64,000 bases of DNA, taken from the NCBI GenBank assembly GCA_947846985.1, contig CANTUZ010000001.1:4633504-4697503 (forward strand), given 5' to 3'. This DNA comes from Fratercula arctica (taxonomy: Eukaryota > Chordata > Aves > Charadriiformes > Alcidae). Shown here piece after piece: positions 1-12,216 of the stretch. Under the pieces are notes generated by a model. It saw nothing but the letters and a program-made list of their open reading frames with translations, did not search any database and was not told the origin of the DNA. Position 1 is the first letter of the stretch. Each line of letters starts with the position of its first letter. Position numbers and translations under genes: made by a program.

Positions 1-1048
1 GAAAAAAAGGCAGCAGGCACTTAACTGTTCTCAAGCTGCTCCTTTGTGCCAAGACTACTCCATCTCCGGTATTGTTTACACTGAAATAAAAGCTGAACAG
101 TGTCAGATCTTAAAATAACTTGCTGTTTGTGGAGCAGGAAAACCAGGGTCAGGGAAGTTTTGACCAAATTTAAAGAGGCAGGATGACTATGGGATGAACT
201 GGGACTCAGACAAGAAGGTGTTTGCATGCACCTGAAGTTCAACCATGAGCCTTGTGCAACGTGAGTTGGGGTCACTGGGTCTCCCCCATCCATTCCAGCG
301 AAGCTAGGTCAAGCCTGGGGATAAGACATAACATCTTCATTTGTCCTCCCAGAGCGAATCTGCAGCCATGGCTATTTCCCTTGTTAGGAAAACTCAGCAC
401 ATGGTAGAGAAGGAGGGGTGGGACTGACCCAAATGCCCTTGAGATGTACAACCAGAGGGTCTAGATGTGACATACAGGGTTTTAAAAGGAGGTCCATGAT
501 GCTGAGTGAAGAAAGTATTGATGGGAACGCTGAGGAAAAGGCTACATTTATACGTCTGGTAGGATATTCTGTGAGAGGGAAGGGCTCAAGGTTCAGGGAC
601 TTAACATTGCTGTCCCAACGCAGGCCACCTCCAGGTCCCAAACAGGGCAGGGGACATTAGGTCTTCTGGTAGGTGAACAAGACATTGGAAGGTTGGATAC
701 ATGGAGAGAACCCAACCAGGTCTGCCCCATCCACCTCACGGGTCAAGCTCAACTCAACCTTAATCTTGCTCACCACTTGTCATAGAGTGTTGTACTGTCT
801 GCTGGGGGACAGACTGGCCTCCAGGTGAGCTGATACCCAAACACAACCCATACCAGAGCTTAAAGATGACTTGCATCGACCGAATCTGAAGAGTCAAGTC
901 CTGGTCTAGCTTGAGGGCACAAGGCTCCACAAGGGGTTGCCTGCTTGGCTGCCCTTAGGTGGCAGCGCTGCCTGCAGATACTGAAATGCAGCGTATCAGG
1001 GCTTTGGTGCTTTCAGGGACACAAGGACACCCCCACATCACCTTCCTT

Positions 1049-1098
1049 GCCCCCATTTCTCAGCCCCCATTCTTCAGCCCCCATTCCTCAGCCCCTGG
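1049..1098. repeat. 14-bp tandem repeat, about 3.5 copies
   Basis: Units GCCCCCATTTCTCA, GCCCCCATTCTTCA and GCCCCCATTCCTCA are followed by the partial unit GCCCCTGG. They differ only by C/T changes. Confidence 0.9.
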
Positions 1099-2180
1099 CA
1101 GGCTCCCCGGCACGGCACAGGGCTTGCAACTCATCCAGGGCTTGAGCAGGGAAGGAAGGAGGCGTGTGCCAGGCACAATAGCAAGGAAGTACCTGGCCTT
1201 GTGGCGGTCATTAGTGTTTCCCCTCTGCTTCGGTTCTGCCTCGCCATGGGACAGGCGACAGCAGCAGGAAAGTGGGGGCTGCCCCAGGGCTGTCACCTTG
1301 CCTGGGCTCCCCAATGCCCCTCTCCTGCTTGCACGGATGGTGAACACCAGTGATTTGGGAGATCTGAGGAAGGTGGGTAGTATATGGCATGCAAACATAT
1401 CTTTTTACTCTAGTCTTGCTACCTGAAGCCTCTTCACTGAGCTTTTGGGCAGCTCCTGTCCTTCCAAGAAGTCTTCAGGGGTACCTTTGTGGTGTTTTTT
1501 CTCCAGCCCACCTCGAGCTCCCTTTGCTCAACAAAACACCCACGCAAACCTGGCTGCAAGGAACCGATGGGGTGAGCAGCATTGCTGGTCTGATGCTGGG
1601 ACTGACGCTTTTTTTTGGGAGAAGCGAGGAGGGAACCGTATGGGCTCATAGCACAGACTTTCAGGAAGCCCGTGTGAGCAGGCAGCAGGTTGGGGAGCAA
1701 CCAGCCAGCGACCCATATGGGACCCCCAGCCAAAACAAGTCAAGTCGGTACCAACGCAATAAATTTGCTCTTGTGTGTTGGAAGGGGGTAACCAGTGGAG
1801 GGTCTGGCAGCAGCATCAAGCCAAGGAGACCCACAGCAGAGATCGTGCACGTGGGATGTAGGAGATCTCATTAATGTGAGCGGAAAGTCACTGGTGTCTA
1901 GGGCTGATCCGGCAAACTCTGCTGGACTGAAAGCGGCTGAGTTGAAGGAGGAAGAAGAGACACTCAGCTCTCCATTAAACATTAATATTCGGCCCTGACT
2001 TGCATTCAGCGAGATGGTAAAAGCCTTGAGATTGCTGGGGATCGATCCCAGCCGCGATGATAAACGCCAGCGATGAGCCTTGGAGATGGAGCAAGGAGCG
2101 AGTCGGAGCCCGGGACCGCCCTGGCGCAGCCCCCTGGCAGAAAGGAGAGAAATAAATAAAAGAAAGAAAGTCCCAGATGG

Positions 2181-2204
2181 AAAAAAAAAAAAAAAAAAAA
2201 AAAA
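2181..2204. repeat. Poly(A)24
   Basis: A run of 24 A preceded by an AAATAAATAAAAGAAAG A-rich lead-in. No retroposon body is recognised on its 5' side. Confidence 0.95.
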
Positions 2205-2979
2205 GGGAGACAACATGCCTGGGCTGGGTGGGAGAGGCCACTGCTGCCAGACACAAACCATCGGGGCAGGAGCCCAGCACCCAGCACCATCCTTTTCCCA
2301 CGCCCCGCTCACCCTCTCCGAGCCGACGGGGGCCTTCTGCTCACAGCAAGGACATTAACTCACCCACAAATGTTCCCTTCCCTGCTTCCATGGCTGGGTT
2401 AAACCTCTAGCACAGGGGCATTAATGCGGTGAACAAATAAGCTCTTAAACACCCCTGGGTGTTTGCTCAGCACCCACGAATCCAAGCCCCCGAGAAACTC
2501 TGCGCCCCATGGGGGAGGTGGAAGAAAAGCTGCAGGGTGGTGCTGGGGGTGGCACAGAAAATTGGGAAGGAGTTAATAAAGGTATCAACCTCTCTGAAAT
2601 AACCAACCTGTACACAGACCTCCCGCAAGGACACACACACTACAAAGACACACGGTGGTTCATGAGAAATTAAATTACACACTGATGTAGCTGCACCTCT
2701 GAGTTGTATCAGGAATGGGACACGGCAGGGTTTTGGCCAAAGGATCAGCTCCATAAAGGGTTAATGGCACACGAGATATGTTTAGTGGGATTTGGTATCT
2801 TTTTTTTTTTTTTAACCTCCGACAAACAAAGCATATGAGAAAATCCAGTTCACAGCTGAGCCCTGGCTGTTTGCCCACTAGGGCAGGGAAAATGCAGATG
2901 GTTCAAGATACCCACGCGCCTGCGTTTCTCCTTCAGCCCATGGCTCAGGGTCCCTGGCAGGTCTCTCCCCCCGTCATAT

Positions 2980-3432
2980 TCACAGAATCACAGAATGGTA
3001 GGGGTTGGAAGGGACCTCTGGAGATCATCCAGTCCAACCCCCTGCCAGAGCAGGGTCACCCAGAGCAGGTGGCACAGGAACGCGTCCAGGCGGGTTTGGA
3101 ATGTCTCCAGAGACGGAGACTCCACCACCTCTCTGGGCAGCCTGTGCCAGGGCTCTGCCACCCTCAGGGTAAAGAAGTTCCTCCTCATGTTTAGGTGGAA
3201 CTTCCCATGTTCAAGTTTGTGCCCGTTACCTCTTGTCCTGTCACTGGGCACCACTGAAAAGAGCCTGGCCCCATCCTACCGACACCCGTCCTTTAAGTAT
3301 TTCTAAGCATTGACAAGGTCCCCCCTCAGTCGTCTTTTTTTCCAGACTGAAGAGACCCAAATCCCTCAGCCTTTCTTCCTAAGAGAGGTGTTCCAGTCCC
3401 CTCATCATCTCGGTAGCCCTTAGCCCTTCAGG
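2980..3432 (-). repeat. CR1 LINE 3' fragment
   Basis: It begins CACAGAATCACAGAATGG and continues GGGTTGGAAGGGACC, CATCCAGTCCAACCCCCTGC, ACTCCACCACCTCTCTGGG and AAAGAAGTTCCTCCTCATG. This is the reverse complement of the CR1 3' end plus the end of its second open frame, so the element points to the minus strand. It is 5'-truncated, as most CR1 copies are. Confidence 0.93.
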
Positions 3433-6400
3433 CTGGCTGAGGTGGCAGTCGTGCAAATGGCAGTGCAAAAGCAGAGCTGAGACAGGAGCAAATCTACTTC
3501 CCTCAAGCCCCATTGGCTTCCCTGGAGCTGCAGAGGAGTCGGGATCCTGCAAGGCTCCGCTTCTTCAAAAATAGTAATTACCTCTCAAAGTAAATAGGTG
3601 TTAACAGAAACAAAGAGCTTTGCCGCAGTCTGGGTAAACACCTTAGAGTGAACTTAATATCCCTTCTCCCAGCAGATGCAATCGCGCTGCTCTACAATTA
3701 TTTTCAGGTTGGGGCGGGGAACGAAGAAGCCACGGCGGCGGCTTTGCAGAGCGATACCCGCCACTTCACTGACATTTCGGTCCCCGGGGCTGAAACGAGC
3801 TTCCTTTCAACGAACCAGATGTGGAATGCGACCGGCGATCAGCAAAACCAGCAGCTAACCCTAGCACGATGTTAAACCTCCCTAAACGTCAGCCTGGTTC
3901 TTAATCCTTAAGAGTCCCCCAGTCTAGACAGGACGTGAAGGACTAATGTGAAAACCAGCTCAACTCTGCCGTTGAGCTGCAAACAGAAAGAAGCAGCAAA
4001 GGGTATAAATACCTTTGGCCTTTTAATTTTTTCGCCTTTTGGGAGCGTGGGCAGCGCCCAAGCACGATCCCGCGCTGGTGCAGAGGGTTTGCAGCCAGTT
4101 GGTATCACTGCGTGCAGCCACTTTTGGGTTGCCCATTTGCTCACTAAATCATGCTAAAAAGCAAGCAAAAATCCGTCTTTTCCCTACCACCGTGGGGAGC
4201 TGGTGAAATAGGCTTTTACCCAAACTGCCCCAAAAGCTAACGAGTTTTTCCTCCACCACCGGTGGGTTGAAAGCAAACTCATTACTGGTGGCTTGGGCTC
4301 GGCTGGTGCCGGGTATCCCTTCAAGCAGGAGGTAATTCAGCATGTGGTGGCAGCTGTAGTAAAAGCCTTTGCCGGTGATGGAGCACTTCCCTGGCCGGGA
4401 TTCAATTATAACCCAGCCAGGAACAGCCTGGCTTTGGGGCTGGACCCAGCGTGGCTTTTGGGTCAGCATAAAGCACTCACGCACTCAGGAACAAGAACAA
4501 CCAGAAAAATGTGCACAGCGGCTTCCCAGGCAGTTTCTGATCTCGTTCCGCCATGCTGCCTGTCTGCTGGGAGAGGGAGGTTTAGTTAATTAATTGCTAC
4601 AATTAGCATGGAGCTATTCCTGCCCATGATGGTTACCTTTCCCTCCCCTTTTTTGCTGCATTCAATTACTGACTCATTCATTCTCCAAGGCAGAGGCTAC
4701 AACGAGGCACAGAGAGGCTTGAGGATGAGGGGGTGAAGTCTAAGAAAGAAAGGTAAGAGGTCCCAAGCTCTATTCCTGCCCAGGAACTGTCTTAATCTCA
4801 CGCAAACTCCTCATCCTCTCCCTCCCATCAACCCACGGCTTCAAGGAGGCGATGAAGACGGAGCACGGCAGTTACAGATATTGCTGTGACCATTTTATTT
4901 CTCCCTCCAGCTGACCCATCACAAAGGATGGGTGATGGGCTCGTGTATGCCAAGATGGACAATACTCCCAATACCCATCACGCTGCAACAGTTCTGCCAC
5001 CTCTCTGCCCAGCCTTGGGCCATGAGTCCTTCAAACAAATATTATCTGCTTTGGGAAATCGATGATTTATTTGCCATTAGTTAGAGGCGATGGTGAAGGA
5101 AAGGTGAGCGTGGGGTCACCGCTTCGGCGAGTACCAAAGCGAAGCACCAGCCCTGAATAATTCATGCTCCCTCTTTTCTGCGGCATCTGGACACATCTGC
5201 TGCGCTTGCCGTCGCAGGCTTTTTCTCGGCTGACTCAGAAAATCACGCTTTGGCAGCTGGGTACTGTTTCAAGTGGGTACTTTCCCTACAGCATTAACGA
5301 GCTGTGATTTTGTTACAAATAGGGATTTTTGTTCCTCTTTTGCTGATGTCACTCCGTGATCCTGCAGGGAATAGCACTCGTATCTCTGCAGCCTGACGAG
5401 CCCTATGTGTCCTTTGGGACAGATGTACTCTCAAGCGGGAGATTGTTTTTCCTTTTGCTGCCCAGATTTATATTTCACTGAAGTCCAGTATCGATCCCGC
5501 TGCCGCTGGGCTGGAAGCTCATTTTACTAAATGGGAAGAAAAACAGTTCCCCCAGCTGAACGCATGTAAAATGGAAAATCCTCCAACAAAACAGCTCTTC
5601 AAAAAGGGACCTGAACGATTTTGCTGAACCTCGAGGACTGCGCTCTGACATCGGAACGGGATGTAATTTATTTAGCCTGACCTTTCCCTGCAAGACCGTG
5701 CTGGCGGCATTATCAAGGATCCTTTCTACCACTTGTACACCCATTGCCAAGGTGACGTCCCGTTTCATGCGTCAGTCGGTGAAGATCGCATCCGCGCTGC
5801 TGTGATGCTTTGTTTGCTGTCCTGCCTGACAAGCTCTTGGCAGGGTTTCAGCTCCCGCGGATGGCAGCTGCTCTGCGAGGGACCAGAACAGATTCGAGCT
5901 GGACGTCATTATGGAGAGTTCCACGTAGACAGAGCACAGGACCTAGGTTCCCCTGGATAAGACTGGACCACGGATGAGATAAAGCAAAGATGCCCAGAGG
6001 TGCTACCAGGTGCAGTGGGACCAGCAGGCGACTGCAGTGCTGCACCCCTGCTTATCCTCGTCCCATCTCACTTGGGATTTATGTGAGTCCTCGTGGTCCC
6101 AGGGAACCAGAGGGGTCTTGCTGGTGCTCACCTGCAGAGGCTTGCCAAAGTGCAGCCATGTTTGGATGGTGGAGCACAACCAGTGGAACAGGTCCTGGTA
6201 CTGCACAAAACCACCTCTCCCATCCACCTTTTTCTCTCCCCTCCCAGTGCTTTCCCAGTGGGTCCCAGGAGGAGACAGAGATGCAGATGGGGAGGATGCA
6301 TCAGCCCTTCACAAGAGATTGATCCTGTTGGTGGTGGGGACAGACACAGCAGGGAGGGACACGGTTGAGTAAAGCTTTTCCCACCCCACCAAGGGATTTT

Positions 6401-6752
6401 CACTGCTGGTTCCCACAGCTCTCAAAGGGACTTTGGTGATGGATGAGGACAACGGCTGCAGCTAAAAAAGTCCCCAGACCTCACCAACTTCTTATAAGAG
6501 ACTCAAAGGTCTACAGTTATGGGGGGAGAAAATGAATTAGGTGGCTCACAGGGCCAAAGCCTGCTCTGCTTCAGATATGAAAAGTAGGAAAGCCGCATGG
6601 AGGTTTCCCACGTGCCCATCCATTTCCCAGTCCAGCCCTCCCAGACTTGTGGTAGGCTGCACCCCCCTCCCACAGGTCTGATCTGAAAGAGGACCCAGGC
6701 CCTGTTGGGAGGACAGGACAGGAGATGCTCTTGGCCACAGACACGGCTTTCA
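3433..6752. other. Intron 2, unique sequence
   Basis: No gene or repeat is recognised. A TAATTA-rich spot (GTTAATTAATTGCTACAATT, about 4585-4605) has homeodomain-type cores. The segment CAACGAGGCACAGAGAGGC near 4699 faintly recalls a reversed MIR end but is too short to call. Confidence 0.6.
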
Positions 6753-6758
6753 TTGTAC
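6753..6758 (-). other. Splice donor of GAB2 intron 2
   Basis: GTACAA follows ...GAGGAGAACACAG. It is a weaker donor than that of intron 1 (C at +4, A at +5), but it sits where the similarity to the GAB2 protein ends and gives the phase-1 junction expected for this exon. The open frame continues into the intron for about 60 codons without similarity. Confidence 0.85.
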
Positions 6759-7059
6759 CTGTGTTCTCCTCGGACTGGTTGAAGCCACAGATCTGGCAGA
6801 TGCTGCGAACCCACTTGTTCATATCGTCCTCGGTCTCGGCCACCAGGTAGAAGGTCCTATCGCTGGTCTTGATGTCAAAGATATAGCTGTCTGCCAGCTC
6901 CTTCTTGTTGAAGGTCAGGCCCGCATCCACTTGCTCACAGAAATTGAGGTTGATCACACGCAAAGGTTTCTTGGAGTGGTCATTTTTGTAGTACTCCAGG
7001 ACGTCGGGGTCGCCACTCATCCGACCGCTGCGCAGGACGAACCAGCGTTTCTTCCATGC
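6759..7059 (-). CDS. GAB2: GAB2 coding exon 2 (most of the PH domain)
   Basis: The exon is 301 nt, open throughout. It starts in phase 0 after TTGGTTGCAG and ends in phase 1 at ACAG|GTACAA. It encodes 100 full residues, about 26-125 by human GAB2 numbering: [19 protein letters not shown], then [45 protein letters not shown], and finally [20 protein letters not shown] with the invariant PH-domain tryptophan in the C-terminal helix. The basic KKRW segment and the YYKND strand form the phosphoinositide pocket. Family knowledge: the PH domain targets the adaptor to PI3K products, amplifying PI3K-AKT and SHP2-ERK signalling. GAB2-type residues separate it from GAB1: SGRMSGDPD rather than [17 protein letters not shown] rather than IDLNLCEQ, and CQICGFNQ rather than CDICGFNP. 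An in-frame ATG at 7018-7020 (Met39 by human numbering) could start a shorter isoform. Open frame past 6759 is intron read-through. Confidence 0.97.
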
Positions 7060-7082
7060 CTGCAACCAAGAAGAGAGAACGC
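7060..7082 (-). other. Splice acceptor and polypyrimidine tract of GAB2 intron 1
   Basis: In gene direction a pyrimidine-rich run (GTTCTCTCTTCTTGG) leads to TTGCAG just before GCATGG, the Ala-Trp codons that continue the PH domain. The AG occupies 7061-7060. The frame match with exon 1 over 57 kb supports this acceptor. Confidence 0.92.
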
Positions 7083-7285
7083 ATGAACCCCATCGCTCAA
7101 GTCATGAGGCCCAAGAAAGCCCTGCCAGGTACTGGGTGACACAGATGGACAAGACACCTCTCTGCCCCAGGATGCTCTGGGATGGTGCTCAGGACATCCC
7201 TGCAAGAGGTGCATGGACTCAGCTCAGTTCATTAGTTCAATACTCAAATCCCACTGGTTATCAGGGAAAATTAAATACCAAAATA

Positions 7286-7382
7286 TCATAGAATCGCAGA
7301 ATGGTTTAAGTTGGAAGGGACCTTAAAGATCATCTAGTTCCAAACCCTCTACCATGGGCAGGGACACGTCCCACTAGATTAG
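7286..7382 (-). repeat. Short CR1 3' end
   Basis: TCATAGAATCGCAGAATGG followed by TTGGAAGGGACCTTAAAGAT and CATCTAGTTCCAAACCC is a ~100-bp 3'-terminal CR1 relic. It lies 227 bp upstream of exon 2 in gene direction and does not overlap the acceptor. Confidence 0.88.
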
Positions 7383-10300
7383 CTGAAGACGACCCCAAGA
7401 AGTGCTAGTCTTGAGTCTTACAGCAACCTTGCTCCTTACAGCCCAGCCACACTCCCAGGACCCAAATACCCTTTGCTCCTTGATGTGAGATAATCTGCAG
7501 GGCAGCTATCACCGACAATCACAGTGCCGAAATGCCTTCCAGCAGCTCGGAGGAGCTCAGGCACTTTGGACGCAGTGCCTTGGGTATCCCGCCCTTCAGA
7601 GAAACCCCTGAAAGCATTACAGTGCGCGTCTGCAGATACTGACCATGCCAATCCCATCTATGTTTAAATGCCAGAATAGAAAGGCTAATAAAACCAATGG
7701 GGAACTGGTTTGTTTTTTTAAATATCAGGAATAATGCCAGGGAGACCCGTGGAGAATCCAAGCTTTGTTTTTCAGCATCTTCTGCTCCCTTGTACGCAGG
7801 AAACTCTTTAGCAAAGGAAAAGGTTATCACTGATTCTTCTGAGCACTGCGAACAGTGGTTCCTGGCCAAACTACCTGGGGAACGGGCTCAGGAGGTTACG
7901 GTGTTTGAAGCAAACTGGCAAAATAAATGTCGGCCATCAGCCCTGGCACTGGGAGCTGCCTCCCCTCTGCTCTCCCCACACCAAATGCAGTTGGGAGCCC
8001 ACAGGAGAGGCAATAGCCACAATGATGATGTGCTAAATGCTACGACTTATATTACACAGAGAATTGTGCAGGTGTAACTCCCCATCCCATGGGCTGGAGG
8101 GATTTTTTGGGGGGAGTGGGCTCTGCACGAGCACCCTGGCACCTGCAGGAGGGATGCACAGGGTGAGGGACCACCATGGGCTGCTCCCTATCACAGAGCT
8201 ATGATGCCCTGCAGAGGGCTGAGCTCCCATGGCATATGGAAGGGAAGGACTCTGTCTAAGCGTAGTTCTTAAAACATCTGGGTTTGTTCAGGCTCCCTTT
8301 GAAGGCAGTGAAGGTTTGAGAGGTGCACAAACAATGTGGGCTGGATATGGCCCACACGGATGAGCAGGATGATGTGGGGTATTGCCAGCGCTCCTGCACT
8401 ACCTGAGGCATACCTTGGTTTGCACCAAAGGACGCCAAGGGAGGGGATGCAATTCCCACCATCCTGCTCTGGTTGCAGACTTTTGCTTGTTTTATGAGCT
8501 TTACCTTAATTATTTTTAAAAAAAAATCACCATTTTTTTGGGTTCATGTGATTATGAGAGGTTGGGTCATGAGGAAGCACATGACGTCCCTAAGAAGGAA
8601 GAACCAACAGCCACAAACATCTTTAGTAACCCAAGAGAGGCTGCAAGACAAGCGGTGTGCTGGGACCTCTATGAAGCTCCCTGGGAGGCGACTACAGCCC
8701 TGTGAGGCTTTACATATTGGCGATGGGCATGTGTTAGATCTCAGCCACCCAATTGCAAGAGGATCCCACAATTTTGGAGAATCTGGTGGCTGAAATAAGG
8801 GTAAGAAAGCCCTGTGATCTTTTCTCTGAACAGTCCGATTTGCACCACACTTCTGAAAGGCTTAAAAATAGCTTTTGCTGGTGTATTTGAAATTTGTAAC
8901 CAAATTAGCTTTGCACTAATTCTCAAACTGGCTCCTGGTACCAGGAAAGCAACTTCAGTGCAATCTTCCAAATGCAGCGGAGCAGGAAATTGCTTAGTAA
9001 GAGGACATGCGAGGCTGGCAGATTTTGGTTTCATCCAGGAGACGCTCACCCTCTTCTCATCAAAATGGACGCTTTTAGATGAAAAAAACAGCACACAGCG
9101 GAGCTGCGTCCATCAGGGAGGGAAAAAACCAATTTCACCAGGCAGCAGCAATAATTTGCTAGTCCATCTCCTCAAAACGGATCACCCAAATCATTGGAAA
9201 AAAACATCATGAACATTTTTTTTCTAGCTCTAGGTGAAAAAATGTCCCATTAGCTTCTTCCTATTAACACCGAGCTATTTCTTTGTGGCCACTTGGCAGG
9301 ATTAAGACATGGGCAGGACTAAGACATGAGATATTTCTTTGCAGCCACTTGGCAGGACTAAGACAAGGGCAGACATCAATGAGGGCATCTGAAAGAAGAT
9401 CAAGTTGTGCGACCACATTAACGACCACCTGAATGAAGACACATCCAACACCAGTTTTTGCTACGTGGCTTGTTGCCTTCCAACCATTTGGAGTCAAGCT
9501 TTGCAGCTTCCCTTCATGGTGGAGAAGTTGCATTGAAGAAACCACAAAAATACAGAAACTAGACTCCAGAATTTAGAGCTTTCCTGGAAAAAATAGGAGG
9601 AAATGCTGCAAGCAAGGCCAATGATGCTACCACGGCTTCCCTTTTTATCGCCAATGCGAGAGCCACAACTTCTCCAGTTCACTTCAGTCTGTCTGGTAGC
9701 AATGGAAAGCCCCACACAGTCAATATTTGGCAGAGAAAACAGTATAACATACACAGTCTGGTGGTATTGAGTAAGTCCTAACATAAGCTGGTTGCAAGAG
9801 AACTGCTCTTGTCAGGGCAAAATTTCTTGGGAAGCTTCAGGAGCTGGAGTGTCACTGGATGATGGGACCCTTGGACAGAGCAACAGCCCCACCAACTTGG
9901 GACGACCAGCCTGTCCGCCTCTGCCTGGTGCCCTCATGATGATAAAGAGTCACCAGTGTTTTTCTAAAACAGCTTCTGAGCCAGAAAAACGGCTCACGGC
10001 AGCAGCTGCTGTCCTGGAGAGGTGGCTGCAGGCAGCATAGCTGGATGCATCTCCCACTGCACATCCACACAGCAGGACCAGCCATTTCTGCCTCCTGAGA
10101 TCAGCTTCTGAGCCAGAGGGATAAACACAGGCCATTAGAAGAGAATGGAAGGAAATAATAAAGAAATAGCCAGGAACGTTCCTATTTTTGTGGAGATGTT
10201 CCCCCTTTGAGCACCGAGCTCAGCAAGCGTATTTTAGTTCTTCCCCATGGATTTGCTATGTCTCCATCAGGAAAAGGGCTCAGCTTGTGTTTGCCAGGCT

Positions 10301-11940
10301 GGGGCTGCTCTTGGAGCATCTCGTGGCACTAACGGAGCTTGCTTCAACATATAGCAATATGTGGCAGAGGGTACGCAGCCTGCAGCACGTGGCCCATCCT
10401 CTTCAGACACCTATTCATTCAAAACTACCAATATCATCTAAATCTTCCACGTTTAGGCTTCCCTAGAATATCACCTTCCTGCAAGGGCGTGACTTAAGGG
10501 TCTACCGACCACCAGCTGTGAAGCAGTAGGATGCACAGGATCCATATGTCCATGCCAAACCAGAGGAGGCTGCAACTCCACATGAACCCAAACACTCAGT
10601 TTCCAAGACCACGTTCTCCCACCGCGGGGCTGTGATGGCCAACACGTATCTCCTCCTCCACCTGAATTTTCCTTCTCTCCTTATTTCTATTTTTTCCCGG
10701 CTCCTTTGAAGCCCCTGTTGCTATCAGCCCACTCCTGCCAAAGCACCGTGCCTCACCGACACGTGGTGTGAGCCAAGGGTTGTGTTTGTTTAACAGCTTT
10801 ACAATGTAGAGAGGCCAACAGCTTAGCAGCCATAAAACGGTGCCTTTGCCACACAAATTTCCAGCTGTGTGGTCCTTTGCCTGCATCAGGTTGCTTCACA
10901 GTTAAATTACAGCCGCTAAAGGCCCATAATATCATTGAGAAATATTTTTGACGCTTGGCAAGTACTTCTGTTAAAGACTTGTTTGTTAAAAAAATGCCCA
11001 TCATGCTGCCAGAGCAATGTAAATCCTCCCTGGCTGCTGAGAACCGCGACTGCTGTTTGATTGCTTTGCACCTCAACAGTGCTGTGGCAAGTTAAAGCTT
11101 CCAAAACTGACCTCTTTCCAGCTGGATGCTACCTGGAATTGGTGTTGTTTTATGGGTTGGCGAGTTGTGTTGGCAGAGATGAGGTGGTGCTGCTGGGTTC
11201 CTTGGCTGAGCGCACTCAGCAGGGATGCTCTGGGAGGCTCAGGCAGTAGTCGGGACCCTTCCTGTCCCCTCTGCTGGGTGAGGAACCAGGAGAGCCCAAC
11301 CGGAGAGGTGGCTGCTCTTGAGCAACCACAATACTGTCGTGGGAGATCTGGCCACACCATGAATGAGGTCCCTGTGGCTGTCTCCTGATGGCACAGTGCT
11401 GTGACAGAGCTGGTGGCGTCACTGCAGAGGGCTCAGACTGTCCCTTGTCAGAGAATCTTGGGACTGCAAATGTGTAATAACCCAAGTGCAATTAAGGACA
11501 GGTCAGACAGAAGCTTTATCAACTATGATGATAGCGAGAGGACATTCGGACAGCATCTCCCCCTGTCCTCCCCTGCTCTCTGACAAGTGATTGCAGAGAC
11601 CCAGCATATATATTGTTTCAGAAGGAAAGAGGAAAAGAATAATTTTGATGGTAGCAAAGACAGGTATCCATCCCCAGGGAGCTTGCTAACTGCCATAATC
11701 CTAAGAAGGAATCAAACAGTAAATCGTCTGTCAATATGGAGAGATGGCTCTTGGTGGGGCCTATAGGAGTGGCCCACCCAGTATTATCTTAACTCAGAAG
11801 TGAGGAGTTGGAAACAGTCAGAGACTGTTAGCTTTTAGTCGAAAGGAATGTTCTTCCAATTAGGATAAATTTCTGAGCCAGACCTCTCAAATCTTTAATA
11901 TGAATAGTTTTAACACCACACCCTTATGGCACATATAGGG
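7383..11940. other. Intron 1 segment, mostly unique
   Basis: Apart from the 56-bp duplication at 9277-9386 and a 16-bp direct repeat (CAGCTTCTGAGCCAGA at about 9970 and 10103), nothing is identified. Open frames of up to ~130 residues lack similarity and overlap on both strands, as expected for non-coding DNA. Confidence 0.6.
9277..9386. repeat. 56-bp imperfect tandem duplication
   Basis: Copy one starts ATTTCTTTGTGGCCACTTGG and copy two, at 9333, starts ATTTCTTTGCAGCCACTTGG. Both go on GCAGGA(T/C)TAAGACA(T/A)GGGCAG. Within copy one, GCAGGACTAAGACATG is repeated once more at shorter spacing. Confidence 0.85.
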
Positions 11941-11941
11941 G

Positions 11942-12216
11942 GAAGAGAAGAGAGAAGAGAAGAGAAGAGAAGAGAAGAGAAGAGAAGAGAAGAGAAGAGA
12001 AGAGAAGAGAAGAGAAGAGAAGAGAAGAGAAGAGAAGAGAGGAGAGGAGAGGAGAGGAGAGGAGAGGAGAGGAGAGGAGAGGAGAGGAGAGGAGAGGAGA
12101 GGAGTGGAGAGGAGTGGAGAGGAGAGGAGAGAAAAGAGAAGAGAAGAGAAGAGAAGAGAAGAGAAGAGAAGAGAAGAGAAGAGAAGAGAAGAGAAGAGAA
12201 GAGAAGAGAAGAGAAG
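11942..12216. repeat. Pentanucleotide purine array (AAGAG)n-(AGGAG)n-(AAGAG)n
   Basis: This is an uninterrupted purine run of about 275 bp, apart from two GTGGA variants near 12104 and 12114. The outer blocks (about 11950-12040 and 12132-12216) repeat GAGAA. The middle block (about 12041-12130) repeats GGAGA. In the GAB2 transcript it is pyrimidine-only (UUCUC/UCUCC). Long open frames across it encode only low-complexity Arg-Glu or Ser-Leu repeats and are not genes. Confidence 0.97.

Larger units (their letters stand above)
1..6758 (-). other. GAB2: Start of GAB2 intron 2 (continues beyond the window)
   Basis: Sequence downstream of exon 2 in gene direction. It has one CR1 fragment (2980-3432), a 24-nt poly(A) at 2181-2204 and a short C-rich tandem repeat at 1049-1098. 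No further exon is recognised. The next coding exon of GAB2, encoding the proline-rich and tyrosine-rich docking region, is not in the window. Confidence 0.85.

Noticed and set aside
4690..4740. Possible reversed MIR 3' end (GAGGCACAGAGAGGC)
   Set aside because: Fifteen matching bases of a common-looking string are not enough to support it.
6571..6758. Open continuation of the PH exon beyond 6759 (about 60 codons)
   Set aside because: Similarity to GAB proteins stops exactly at the ACAG|GTACAA donor and the continuation is unlike any GAB2 sequence, so it is intron read-through.
6759..7059. Assignment to GAB1 or GAB3
   Set aside because: Diagnostic residues ([25 protein letters not shown]) agree with GAB2 and differ from the GAB1 versions I know.
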